Below, in pieces: positions 8,864 to 17,707 of a stretch of 64,000 bases of DNA (within the stretch, counting starts at the first letter, position 1; the number at the start of each line of letters is the position of its first letter). Location of the stretch: the NCBI GenBank assembly GCA_015057085.1, contig SVFB01000036.1, forward strand, positions 1-64,000. The letters run 5' to 3'. Source of the DNA: Lachnospiraceae bacterium. GTDB taxonomy: Bacteria; Bacillota; Clostridia; Lachnospirales; Lachnospiraceae. Under the pieces are notes generated by a model. The model had not been told where the DNA came from. It saw only the letters and a program-made list of their open reading frames with translations, and did not search any database. A program made the translations under genes and the position numbers.

Positions 8864-8906
8864 AAGGGAATTGGCACCTTATAGGGTGCACAATTCTCTT
8901 TTTTTG
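8864..8906 (+). terminator. Terminator after the protease gene
   Basis: A long stem, GAATTGGCACC at 8868-8878 paired with GGTGC and CAATTC at 8885-8896 with one bulged A, extended outward by AGG/TCT-type pairs, is followed by seven Ts. Confidence 0.88.
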
Positions 8907-8946
8907 TTATAAAATAAATCTATGTATGAAAGCGGAGGATTTTGGG

Positions 8947-9711
8947 ATGAAAAATGAGATTAGACAATTGTTGGAAAAAGTCCTAAGCAAAGAAATTGCA
9001 ATTGAAGAAGCGGAGTTGATTTTAAAGAAGGCACCCTTCGAGGACTTGGGATATGCAAAGGTGGATTTTCATCGCGCCTTGCGGCAGGGTGAACCGGAAG
9101 TGATTTACGGAGCGGGGAAGACTGCTGAGCAGATGATTGGAATCATAAGCGCTATGAAAGAGCGGGATGTGGAACCGATTCTGATTACCAGAATAAGCAA
9201 AGAGAAGGCAGAGGCTGTTGCGCAGGTACATAAAGATTTATGTTATCATGCGGACGCGCAGATTGGCATCATCGGGAAGGTACCGAAACCGGATGGTGTG
9301 GGAACCATTCTGGTATGCACCGGTGGCACCAGCGATATTCCGGTGGCGGAAGAAGCAGCTCTGACCGCGGAAATATATGGAAATCAAGTGACGAGAATAT
9401 ATGATGTGGGTGTGGCCGGATTGCACAGATTACTCCCGCATGTGGAAGAAATTATGAAGGCATCTGTCATCATTGCAATTGCGGGAATGGAGGGAGCCCT
9501 TGCCAGCGTGGTAGGAGGACTGGCCGATTGTCCGGTGATTGCGGTTCCGACCAGTGTAGGATATGGAGCGGCATTTGAGGGGCTTGCAGCCCTGCTTTCA
9601 ATGATGAACAGCTGTGCATCCGGTGTCTCCGTAGTCAATATAGATAACGGATTTGGCGCCGGCTATATGGCAAATATGATTAATCATACAGGAATTCGGG
9701 GAAGAGAATAA
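8947..9711 (+). CDS. larB: LarB, pyridinium-3,5-biscarboxylate mononucleotide synthase
   Basis: 254 residues. LarB carboxylates nicotinic acid adenine dinucleotide in the first step of the nickel-pincer cofactor used by lactate racemase and related enzymes. The C-terminal half is PurE/AIR-carboxylase-like (GGTSDIPVAEEAA, GMEGALASVVGGL, PTSVGYGAAFEG), and the N-terminus carries the LarB-type segment EDLGYAKVDFHRALRQG then PEVIYGAGKT. I chose ATG 8947 because GGAGG (8934-8938) sits 8 bases upstream; longer starts run into the terminator. No larA, larC or larE is nearby. The next gene starts 4 bases after the stop, so the two are probably cotranscribed. Confidence 0.88.
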   Translation: MKNEIRQLLEKVLSKEIAIEEAELILKKAPFEDLGYAKVDFHRALRQGEPEVIYGAGKTAEQMIGIISAMKERDVEPILITRISKEKAEAVAQVHKDLCYHADAQIGIIGKVPKPDGVGTILVCTGGTSDIPVAEEAALTAEIYGNQVTRIYDVGVAGLHRLLPHVEEIMKASVIIAIAGMEGALASVVGGLADCPVIAVPTSVGYGAAFEGLAALLSMMNSCASGVSVVNIDNGFGAGYMANMINHTGIRGRE

Positions 9712-9715
9712 AAAT

Positions 9716-11026
9716 ATGGCTAGAGTTGGGGTTGTGATTTGTAACTACAACAAAGAAGATGATGTATTAGATTGCATTCAATCGGTGTTGGAGAACAAAT
9801 ATCAGGATATTGATTTATATGTGGTGGATAATGCGTCGACAGATGGCTCGGTGGAGAAAATTGTGAGTACATACGGCGATCAAGACCATATGACGCTGAT
9901 CGTAAATGATGAGAACTTAGGAGGTTCAGGAGGGTTTAATACCGGACTTCGGGAAGCGCTTAAGCACGAACATGAATTTTTGATGTGCGTAGACAATGAT
10001 GCGCAGTTGGACGAAAATTGTATTGGCGCCTTGGTGGAGCATATGGATTCGGATGCAGAAACCGGAATCGCAGCTGCGAAAATATATCATTTGGAGAATT
10101 CGGATGCGATTCAAAATTACGGTTCCCTTATCAACTGGAAAGAGTTTACAGTGGAATCCATTTTTGCAAATCGGCAGGAGGATGGAAGTTTACCGGAAGT
10201 TATTTATTCTGATGCAGTTCCTGCCTGCGCGCTGATGATTCGAACATCTGTGGTGGAAAAAATCGGTTTGATGCCGGAGGAGAATTTCCTGTATTGGGAT
10301 GATACGGAATGGTGTGTGCGTTGCACGATGGCCGGATTTCAGGTGGCTTCGGTGGCAAAGGCGCAGGCGCTTCACGCCATGGGAGCAAAAAATGAGAAAA
10401 CAAATACCTTTCCGACTTATTATGCATGGAGAAATTGGTTGAAGTTTTTTCTGGATCATACGCCGGAGCATTTATTAGAGCAAATGGCAGAGGTGTTTTT
10501 GAATTCTGTTTTTAATCTCAACTATTCTTGCATGTATAGAAATGAGCCGAATGTTTCCCATACCGTGATGGCTGCCGTGGATGATGCGCTTCACGGAGTA
10601 TACGGGAAGGCAGGGGAGGCGCGAATCTTTCCGGTGGAAAAAGAGTATCAGGGGGTCAATCAGATACTAAAAGGAAAGGAGCGTGTACTCATTCGTACCA
10701 ATGAATTTCAGCTCTATGCAAATCAGGTGAAAGAGGAAATTTTGCATGAATATCCCTCGCTTCAAGTGCAAGTGCTTACACCGGATGAGGCAGCGCAAAA
10801 CAGCGAAATCAATCATGCGCAGACAGCAGTGATAGAACTGTGTGATACCATCTTTACTGTCACAGATTTATCACGGAAGAAATATTTCATGGATTTGGAT
10901 GGAAATGTTTTGATTTCCGAGGATGATGCTATTTCTGTCATGCATTATCATGCGGGAAGGGAGAATTTTATATTTTCTCATAAGCCGTTGTTTTTACAAT
11001 TAGCGAGAGAAATTGGCAAATGCTGA
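9716..11026 (+). CDS. Family 2 glycosyltransferase with an extra C-terminal domain
   Basis: 436 residues. The first 270 or so form a GT-A glycosyltransferase: VGVVICNYNKEDDVLDCI, YVVDNASTDGS, the NLGGSGGFNTG loop and a DXD-type metal site in MCVDNDAQLDE (about residues 91-101), plus a WDDTEWCVR motif. This resembles rhamnosyl- or galactofuranosyl-type transferases that build cell-surface polysaccharide. The last 150 residues are a Rossmann-like segment I do not recognise. No other polysaccharide genes are adjacent, so the acceptor is unknown. It follows larB by 4 bases. Confidence 0.8.
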   Translation: MARVGVVICNYNKEDDVLDCIQSVLENKYQDIDLYVVDNASTDGSVEKIVSTYGDQDHMTLIVNDENLGGSGGFNTGLREALKHEHEFLMCVDNDAQLDENCIGALVEHMDSDAETGIAAAKIYHLENSDAIQNYGSLINWKEFTVESIFANRQEDGSLPEVIYSDAVPACALMIRTSVVEKIGLMPEENFLYWDDTEWCVRCTMAGFQVASVAKAQALHAMGAKNEKTNTFPTYYAWRNWLKFFLDHTPEHLLEQMAEVFLNSVFNLNYSCMYRNEPNVSHTVMAAVDDALHGVYGKAGEARIFPVEKEYQGVNQILKGKERVLIRTNEFQLYANQVKEEILHEYPSLQVQVLTPDEAAQNSEINHAQTAVIELCDTIFTVTDLSRKKYFMDLDGNVLISEDDAISVMHYHAGRENFIFSHKPLFLQLAREIGKC

Positions 11027-11050
11027 ATCTATAAATCATGAATCTATAAA
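11024..11050 (+). repeat. 12-bp direct repeat with 15-bp period before the MFS gene
   Basis: TGAATCTATAAA occurs at 11024-11035 and again at 11039-11050, between the glycosyltransferase stop and the MFS gene ribosome site. It may be a small duplication or part of a control region. Confidence 0.6.
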
Positions 11051-11071
11051 ACGAGAAGGAGAACTTTGGGG

Positions 11072-12409
11072 ATGAAACTGAGATTAAACACATGGCAAAC
11101 AATTCGAGTTGGATTTGCATTTCTTGCAATCTGTGCCTTTTGGCAGATGTACAATAATATTATTCCGTTGATTTTGACAAATACCTTTGAGATGAACGAA
11201 AGCTTTTCCGGCGTGATTATGGCAGCGGATAATATTTTGGCATTGTTTTTGCTTCCGTTTTTCGGAAGCCTTTCGGATAAGTGCAATACCAGATTCGGTA
11301 AACGCAAGCCTTTTATTTTGGGCGGAACAGTGGCAGCAGTCTTTTTGATGCTTTTGATTCCTTTTATGGATAACACATATTTCAAGAATCCAAAGACAGC
11401 AATCGAGATCATATTCGTATGTATATTAGGTTGTCTTCTTGTGGCAATGGGAACCTACAGAAGCCCGGCAGTGGCATTGATGCCGGATGTGACTCCAAAG
11501 CCTCTTCGAAGCAAGGCGAATGCCATCATCAATTTGATGGGTGCGCTGGGCGGCATTATTTATCTGATTGTGGCAGCAGTATTATATCCTGCTTCAAAGA
11601 CAGAAAATGTAGAACATGTGGATTATCTGCCAATGTTTCTCGTGGTTGCAGGTATCATGATTATTTCATTATGCATTGTGATGTTTGCAGTGGATGAGGT
11701 TCGCCTGAATGCAAAGATGTTGGATTACGAGAAAGAACATCCGGAGGAGAACCTGGCAGAAGAGACCGAAGATCATAAAGAGAAACTGCCGACGGATGTG
11801 AAGCGAAGCCTTGCATTTTTGCTTTGCTCGATTGCATTATGGTTTATGGGCTATAATGCGATGGAAACCTGGTTTACGGTATATGCGGATGAGATGTGGA
11901 ATATGAAGGTGGGAGCAGCATCGATTTGCCTCACCATTGCAACCTTAGGCGCAATTATTTCTTATATTCCATCCGGTTTGGTTGCAAGTAAAATCGGCAG
12001 AAGAAAAACGATTATGGGAGGCGTTGTGGTGTTGGCAATGTGCTTTTTCGGAGGCTTTTTGTACACTCTGTTTTTTGACGAATTCCATAAGCCGTTATAT
12101 ATTTTGTTTGCATTTGTCGGTGTGGCATGGGCCTTTATCAATGTAAATTCGTTGCCGATGGTTCTTGAAATGTGTAAGGGCTCGGAGGTTGGACGCTTTA
12201 CCGGATTCTATTATACCTTTAGTATGGCTGCACAGATTGTGACACCGATTTTGGCAGGAACATTGCTTGGAAATGTAAGTTATATGACACTCTTCCCGTA
12301 TTGCGCAATATTTGTAATGCTTTCATTTGTCACCATGTTATTTGTCAAGCACGGGGATGCAAGGGTAGAGGCAAAGAGAGGCTTAGAAGCCTTCGAAGAT
12401 ATGGACTAG
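11072..12409 (+). CDS. MFS transporter, SLC45/GPH-like
   Basis: 445 residues with about 12 predicted membrane helices and a charged central loop (about residues 215-250). The conserved inter-helix motif FGSLSDKCNTRFGKRKPFILGG (residues about 70-91) is that of the sucrose/glycoside-type MFS branch. Start ATG 11072 is 10 bases after AAGGAG; the TTG at 11066 is less likely. It leads a run of tightly packed genes for glycerophosphodiester and lysolipid breakdown and a sensing system, so it may import a glycoside or a glycerol-linked compound. The substrate is not determined by the sequence. Confidence 0.82.
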   Translation: MKLRLNTWQTIRVGFAFLAICAFWQMYNNIIPLILTNTFEMNESFSGVIMAADNILALFLLPFFGSLSDKCNTRFGKRKPFILGGTVAAVFLMLLIPFMDNTYFKNPKTAIEIIFVCILGCLLVAMGTYRSPAVALMPDVTPKPLRSKANAIINLMGALGGIIYLIVAAVLYPASKTENVEHVDYLPMFLVVAGIMIISLCIVMFAVDEVRLNAKMLDYEKEHPEENLAEETEDHKEKLPTDVKRSLAFLLCSIALWFMGYNAMETWFTVYADEMWNMKVGAASICLTIATLGAIISYIPSGLVASKIGRRKTIMGGVVVLAMCFFGGFLYTLFFDEFHKPLYILFAFVGVAWAFINVNSLPMVLEMCKGSEVGRFTGFYYTFSMAAQIVTPILAGTLLGNVSYMTLFPYCAIFVMLSFVTMLFVKHGDARVEAKRGLEAFEDMD

Positions 12410-12426
12410 AAAAGAGGTAATAAAAA

Positions 12427-13218
12427 ATGAGAACAATCAAAGTGCTGGGGCATCGAGGCGCATCCGGATATGCACCGGAAAATAGTATGCAAGCATTTGA
12501 AATGGCATTGGACATGGGCGCAGATGGCATCGAATTGGATGTGCATTTGACAAAGGATGGAGAAATCGTGGTGATTCATGATGAGACCATTAATCGTACT
12601 TCCAACGGAACCGGCTGGGTTAAGGATATGACCTTGGAGGAATTAAGACAATATAATTATAATTATCAAAACAGAGTTGATGCATGGAGCGGAGCCACTG
12701 AATTGGGAGAGGTTTGCTTTCCGGAATACGATCATGTCGAAATTCCTACGATGCGCGAAGTGTTTGAACTCGTGGCTCCGACGGACAAGATGATCAATAT
12801 CGAATTAAAGACCGGAATTGTCTTTTATCCTATCGAGGAAAAAATCATGGAAATGGTGAAGGAATATCATATGCAGGACCGGGTTTGGTATTCTTCGTTT
12901 AACCATTACAGCATTATGAAAATCAAAGAACTGGATCCGAATGCATATGCCGGTTTCCTCTATATGGACGGAACGCTTCGGATGCCGGAATATGCAAGAG
13001 ATAACAAGGTGGAAGCACTTCATCCGGCACTTTATAATCTTCAGTATCCGGGATATTTGGAAGCATGCCATCAGTATGGAATTGATTTGAATGTATGGAC
13101 TGTGAACCAGCCTGAACATTTGCAAATGTGTAAGCAGGCAGGTGTGACTTCTGTAATCACGAATTATCCGGATCTGGCATTGGAGATTATGGAGAATGCG
13201 GATTTGAGTATGAAATAG
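12427..13218 (+). CDS. Glycerophosphodiester phosphodiesterase (GDPD family)
   Basis: 263 residues, no signal peptide, so cytoplasmic. It hydrolyses glycerophosphodiesters to sn-glycerol 3-phosphate and an alcohol. The metal and catalytic motif is present near the N-terminus: LGHRGASGYAPENSM (residues 7-21), then GADGIELDVHLTKDGEIVV and HDETINRT. The C-terminal VWTVNQPEHLQMCKQAGV is typical of UgpQ-like enzymes. It sits 17 bases after the MFS gene and 16 before a lysophospholipase-like gene, which suggests lipid head-group salvage. Confidence 0.92.
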   Translation: MRTIKVLGHRGASGYAPENSMQAFEMALDMGADGIELDVHLTKDGEIVVIHDETINRTSNGTGWVKDMTLEELRQYNYNYQNRVDAWSGATELGEVCFPEYDHVEIPTMREVFELVAPTDKMINIELKTGIVFYPIEEKIMEMVKEYHMQDRVWYSSFNHYSIMKIKELDPNAYAGFLYMDGTLRMPEYARDNKVEALHPALYNLQYPGYLEACHQYGIDLNVWTVNQPEHLQMCKQAGVTSVITNYPDLALEIMENADLSMK

Positions 13219-13234
13219 AAAGTAGGGTAGATAA

Positions 13235-14227
13235 ATGGATGATCGTTTCTTCTTGGGAGAAGATGATTTTCGTACATGGATGGATACGGAAGGGAAAGCA
13301 TTTCGGGAAGCACATTATTTGGAAGGAAATTTCCCCGGATGTGATTTTCGAAATATTCATTATACGCAAATCATTCATCCGGATGAGAAAGCTGCAATTG
13401 TGATTTCACATGGCTTTTGTGAGTTTATCCGAAAGTTTGATGAGGCAATTTATTATTTTTATCAGATGGGATATTCTGTATATTTTATCGAGCATCGAGG
13501 ACATGGCTTTTCCTATCGCTCGGTGGAAGAATTGGATAAAGTAGATGTGGAACGCTTTTATGATTATGTGGATGATCTCAATTGCTTTATCGATATGGTG
13601 GTAAAGCGAAATAGCCCGGGAAAGCCGCTGTTTCTCTACAGCCATTCAATGGGAGGCGCCATCGGTGCTGCTTATTTAGAGGAATATCCTTCGGTATTTG
13701 ATGCGGCAATTCTAAGCTCGCCTATGATGGAAATGACTTTGGGAAAATATCCGCGATGGGCAGTTTCGCTTTTGGCACTTTGGAAGAAGTTTCGCAAGAA
13801 GGGAACTGATTTTATCGTTGGAAGCCATGGTTTTGACGGTGTGGATGTCTTCGAAAGCAGCAGTGCACTTTCAAGGGCAAGATACGAATATGCCTTCGAT
13901 GCCAGAAAAGAAGTGAAAAACTACAGTACCTATGGCGGCACTTATAATTGGATTGATACTTCTCTTCGCGCGGAAAAGAAAATCATTCGAAATGCTGCGA
14001 AAATCAAAGTACCTGTCTTGCTGTTTCAGGCAGGGTTGGATGCAAAGGTACAGCCGGAGGGACAGGAGCGCTTTGCCGCAAAAAATCCTTTGGTAAAGAT
14101 CAGCCGCTATCCGGATTCAAAGCATGAGATTATGAATGCAACGACGGAAATTCGCGAGAAATATTATAGAGAAGTATTTGCTTTTTATGAGATGCAGTTG
14201 AATCAGCTTTTGTGGGTTAAGGAATGA
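13235..14227 (+). CDS. Alpha/beta hydrolase, lysophospholipase/monoacylglycerol lipase type
   Basis: 330 residues, no signal peptide. The oxyanion region is VISHGFCE (57-64), the cap motif is FIEHRGHGFS, and the nucleophile is Ser138 in YSHSMGG, a serine replacing the first glycine of the usual GxSxG. Likely acid and base are Asp in AGLDAKVQPEGQ and His in DSKHEI. This pattern is that of PldB-like lysophospholipases and monoglyceride lipases, which release a fatty acid from lysolipids. With the preceding glycerophosphodiesterase it could complete phospholipid breakdown. Its stop overlaps the next start (ATGA). Confidence 0.85.
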   Translation: MDDRFFLGEDDFRTWMDTEGKAFREAHYLEGNFPGCDFRNIHYTQIIHPDEKAAIVISHGFCEFIRKFDEAIYYFYQMGYSVYFIEHRGHGFSYRSVEELDKVDVERFYDYVDDLNCFIDMVVKRNSPGKPLFLYSHSMGGAIGAAYLEEYPSVFDAAILSSPMMEMTLGKYPRWAVSLLALWKKFRKKGTDFIVGSHGFDGVDVFESSSALSRARYEYAFDARKEVKNYSTYGGTYNWIDTSLRAEKKIIRNAAKIKVPVLLFQAGLDAKVQPEGQERFAAKNPLVKISRYPDSKHEIMNATTEIREKYYREVFAFYEMQLNQLLWVKE

Positions 14228-15846
14228 AAAAAGAGAAGTTAGTCAGCCTGATGCTCATTGCTTCTATGGCATTGGGAATGAGCGGATGTGGAACAAACAT
14301 TAAAAATACGGAAAGTGAAAAGGGACAGGTGACAGCGGAGACTCCGGCATGGCAGCAGTATGCCGATGATCCAATCACCTTGGATTGGTATGTCAATTAT
14401 TCCTGGTTTGTTACGGGCTGGGGAGAGAATCTGGTATCGAAGACCATCACGGAAGAAACAGGAGTATCGGTGAATTTTATCACTCCGCTGGGAACAGAGG
14501 AGGAGAAACTCAATGCTCTGATTTCTTCGGATACGCTGCCGGACATCATCACTTTGGGATGGTGGGAGCCGCAGTATATGCAGATGATTCAAAACGGACA
14601 GGTTTATGCATTGAATGAATTGGCTGATCAGTATGATCCATATTTTTACAATGTGGTGAATCAAAAAGTGGTGGATTGGTATACCGTAGAAGATGGAAAT
14701 ATTTATGCTTATCCAAACTCTTCGGTTACACCGGAAGATGTAGAGGAAAATCAGCGAATCACATCAAATGAAACCTTCCTTGTGAGAAAGGATATCTATG
14801 AGGCAATCGGAAGTCCGGATATGACCACACCGGAGGGATTTTATAGTGCAGTCGTTAAGGCAAAAGAGATGTTTCCGGAAGTGGACGGAGGCGACTTGAT
14901 TCCTATCGGCGCCCATGTATTCGAGGAAACAGGATGCACCTCCTTTGATCAGTATCTTCAGAATTTTTTGGCTGTCCCGTTTGAGAAGGATGGCGAATAT
15001 TATGACAGAAATACGGACCCGGAGTATATCAGATGGTTAAAGATGTTCCGTCAGCTTGGAGAGGATGGGTATCTGGCTGATGATATTTTCGTGGATTCCC
15101 GTACGCAGACCAGCGAGAAATTAGCTACCGGTCGATATTTTTGTTTGTTATATCAGTGGACGGATATGCAGGATCAGGAAAAGTTACTCTATGCAAATGA
15201 TCCGGATTCCATTTATATCGCAGTGGAAGGCCCGCGCAATTCAAATGGGGATGATCCGATTTTGCCAACGGGTGGAATCAACGGATGGACAGTCACTTTG
15301 ATTTCAAAAAACTGTGAGCATCCTGAGCGTGCCATTGCATTCATCGATTATTTGCTCAGCGAGCATGGTCAGATGGTGACCTATCTGGGGGTAGAAGGAG
15401 AAACCTATGATGTGGTGGATGGCGAATATGTGCTAAAGGATGATGTACTGGAAATTTTAAATACAAATCGCGAGGAATACGATCGGCTTTACGGAGCGGA
15501 TTTTACATATTGGATGCTTCAGGATATGGAAATGGAGACCAGGTGGAAATCACGATATCAGGAGCCGATTAAACAATTGGCGGAGTGGACGATGCAATAT
15601 GCCACTTATATCGGACAGTACGAGATTGCTGTTGATAGCAATTCGGAAGTTGGAATTGCGGTGGAGAAGACGGATCGCTTATGGAGCACGACCATAAAGG
15701 AGCTGCTTTTGGCAGAATCTGAGGAAGATTTTGATGAGATTCTGGCAGAATATGTGAAAAAGCGAGATGCAATGGGATGGAATCTGGTAATGGAAGAAAA
15801 AACCCGCCAGATGAAAGAAAACAAGAAACGATTGGGACTGGAGTAA
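14224..15846 (+). CDS. Extracellular solute-binding lipoprotein without adjacent permeases
   Basis: 540 residues. A lipoprotein signal ends in GMSGC with Cys22. The body is a large family 1 solute-binding fold similar to LplA-type proteins (PDIITLGWWEPQYMQ, GGINGWTVTLISKNCEHPERAIAFIDYLLS). It overlaps the hydrolase gene by 4 bases and is followed after 4 bases by a YesM-type sensor kinase, but no permease genes occur in the operon. It may deliver ligand to permeases encoded elsewhere or act as a ligand-sensing partner of the kinase. Ligand unknown. Confidence 0.87.
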   Translation: MKKEKLVSLMLIASMALGMSGCGTNIKNTESEKGQVTAETPAWQQYADDPITLDWYVNYSWFVTGWGENLVSKTITEETGVSVNFITPLGTEEEKLNALISSDTLPDIITLGWWEPQYMQMIQNGQVYALNELADQYDPYFYNVVNQKVVDWYTVEDGNIYAYPNSSVTPEDVEENQRITSNETFLVRKDIYEAIGSPDMTTPEGFYSAVVKAKEMFPEVDGGDLIPIGAHVFEETGCTSFDQYLQNFLAVPFEKDGEYYDRNTDPEYIRWLKMFRQLGEDGYLADDIFVDSRTQTSEKLATGRYFCLLYQWTDMQDQEKLLYANDPDSIYIAVEGPRNSNGDDPILPTGGINGWTVTLISKNCEHPERAIAFIDYLLSEHGQMVTYLGVEGETYDVVDGEYVLKDDVLEILNTNREEYDRLYGADFTYWMLQDMEMETRWKSRYQEPIKQLAEWTMQYATYIGQYEIAVDSNSEVGIAVEKTDRLWSTTIKELLLAESEEDFDEILAEYVKKRDAMGWNLVMEEKTRQMKENKKRLGLE

Positions 15847-15850
15847 TTCG

Positions 15851-17707
15851 ATGAAGAAGTTTCGCACCTGGGTGAACGGAAGAAAACTGAATATCAAATT
15901 CACTTTTGTCATCCTTATGATTACTGCGATTCCAATCGGGATTCTGGCAGGATTTCTGTTTCACAATATGGAACAGGATACTGTAAAAGAACACAAAAAT
16001 TATATGGAATACAAGATGGAGCAGGCACGAGAGGCGATATCCACCGGACTTGATTCCATCAATATGTCGACGCAGTTTTTCCTGTCGGATGATGAGCTGG
16101 TTGAAGTTTTGAACAAGGCTGCGACAGGCGAGAAGCTGACCACCAAGGAATTGATTGAATTTCAAAGCGGAGATATCACAAACCTGGAGAGACTGGTTTA
16201 CAACAACCCGCTTCTGTACGCGGTTCGTGTTTATTCTGTCACAGATGATGTACAGGAAGTCATGCCGGTTTTCTATGGCGCATCCCGTATGCAAAACTTA
16301 AGTTGGGCAACAGAAGAACCAATTGACGGCTGGCATTTTGGCTATTTTGATACGGCTTTTTATGCAGTATCCTCGGCGAAGGACCGGCAGGTGATGTCAC
16401 ATGTTACGGAGATTTCTGATTACCAAAACGGTGTCATCGGATATGTGGAATCTGCAGTTTATATGGATACCATGTTTTCGTGTATGTACGAAAATATTGA
16501 TACCGAATACAGCTGCTATGTGGACGAAGACGAAAATCTGTATTTCGGAGATCAACATTCCGATGAGCATGAGCAATCCATTCGTCAAATTCTAAAAGAA
16601 AATGACGGAAGTGAAGAAACCGTCTATTATCAAAACAGCAGAGGATCCAATCTGATTGTAACCATTTTGCCGATTGAGGAATTCGGCGGCTGCCTGATTC
16701 AGGTGGAAGATATCACGCAAGCAGTACAGCATGTCTATCATCAACGCAATATGTTTGTGACAGCAATGTTGTTTGTACTGGCATTTTTGGCAGTGATTAT
16801 CAATTTCATTGTCAGACGAATGTTGCGTCAGCTCTATATCATCATGAATGAAATGCATCGTGTCCAAAAGGGTGAGCTTGATACCAGAATCGAAGTGCAA
16901 ACGGAAGATGAGATGGGGGAACTTGGAACCCAGCTCAACAAGATGTTAGACCGCATTCAGGAATTGAATCAGGAAAATATGGATCGCGAAATTCTGGTGA
17001 AAAACTCCGAAATTCGCGCGCTGCAAAATCAAATCAATGCGCATTTTATTTATAATGTGTTAGAGTCCATCAAGATGATGGCAGAAATTGATGAAGAATA
17101 TGAGATCAGTGATGCCATTACAGCACTGGGCAAGCTTCTCCGCTACAGTATGCGCTGGGTATCGGGAAATGTCAGCTTGCGCGAGGAATTGGAGTATATC
17201 AAGAGTTATCTGGTATTGATTAATCTGCGTTATGATTTCACTGTGTATTTGTCTTTGAATTTGCAGGAATCGTTGATGAATCAGGAACTTCCGAAGATGT
17301 CTCTGCAGCCGATTGTGGAGAATGCGGTTTTGCACGGAATTGAGCCTTTGGCGGAGGATGCCACAATCTATATTAAAGGTTGGTACGAAGGCGACGATTG
17401 CGTGATTGAAATCACGGACGCCGGTGGCGGCATGACGGATGAAGCTTTTGAAAAATTACAAAAGCGGATGGAAGGCGCCGTGGAACCGAAGGGTGGTGGA
17501 AGCAAGAGCAACGGAATCGGTCTGAAGAATGTACACGACCGCATCCAGATGGCCTTTGGCAAGAATTACGGATTATCTTTTGCAACACAACTTGGCTGCT
17601 ATACCAAGGTTGCTGTGCGTATTCCAAAGAAGCAGGCAAAACTCAACAGCGCTTCAGATATGGAAGCAATCAAGAAGGCTGCGAAAGCAATGGAGGAATC
17701 AAAGTGA
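15851..17707 (+). CDS. YesM-type sensor histidine kinase
   Basis: 618 residues. Membrane segments at about 17-36 and 301-321 enclose an extracellular sensor domain of about 260 residues. A HAMP domain (about 322-375) leads to a His_kinase domain with His398 in QINAHFIYNVLE, then a HATPase domain with the N-box VENAVLHGIEPL and G-boxes DAGGGMT and GGGSKSNGIGLKNV. Alanine replaces the usual proline before the histidine (QINPHF in most relatives). It pairs with the response regulator whose GTG start overlaps its stop by 4 bases, and probably reads the ligand-loaded binding protein encoded just upstream. Confidence 0.92.
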   Translation: MKKFRTWVNGRKLNIKFTFVILMITAIPIGILAGFLFHNMEQDTVKEHKNYMEYKMEQAREAISTGLDSINMSTQFFLSDDELVEVLNKAATGEKLTTKELIEFQSGDITNLERLVYNNPLLYAVRVYSVTDDVQEVMPVFYGASRMQNLSWATEEPIDGWHFGYFDTAFYAVSSAKDRQVMSHVTEISDYQNGVIGYVESAVYMDTMFSCMYENIDTEYSCYVDEDENLYFGDQHSDEHEQSIRQILKENDGSEETVYYQNSRGSNLIVTILPIEEFGGCLIQVEDITQAVQHVYHQRNMFVTAMLFVLAFLAVIINFIVRRMLRQLYIIMNEMHRVQKGELDTRIEVQTEDEMGELGTQLNKMLDRIQELNQENMDREILVKNSEIRALQNQINAHFIYNVLESIKMMAEIDEEYEISDAITALGKLLRYSMRWVSGNVSLREELEYIKSYLVLINLRYDFTVYLSLNLQESLMNQELPKMSLQPIVENAVLHGIEPLAEDATIYIKGWYEGDDCVIEITDAGGGMTDEAFEKLQKRMEGAVEPKGGGSKSNGIGLKNVHDRIQMAFGKNYGLSFATQLGCYTKVAVRIPKKQAKLNSASDMEAIKKAAKAMEESK

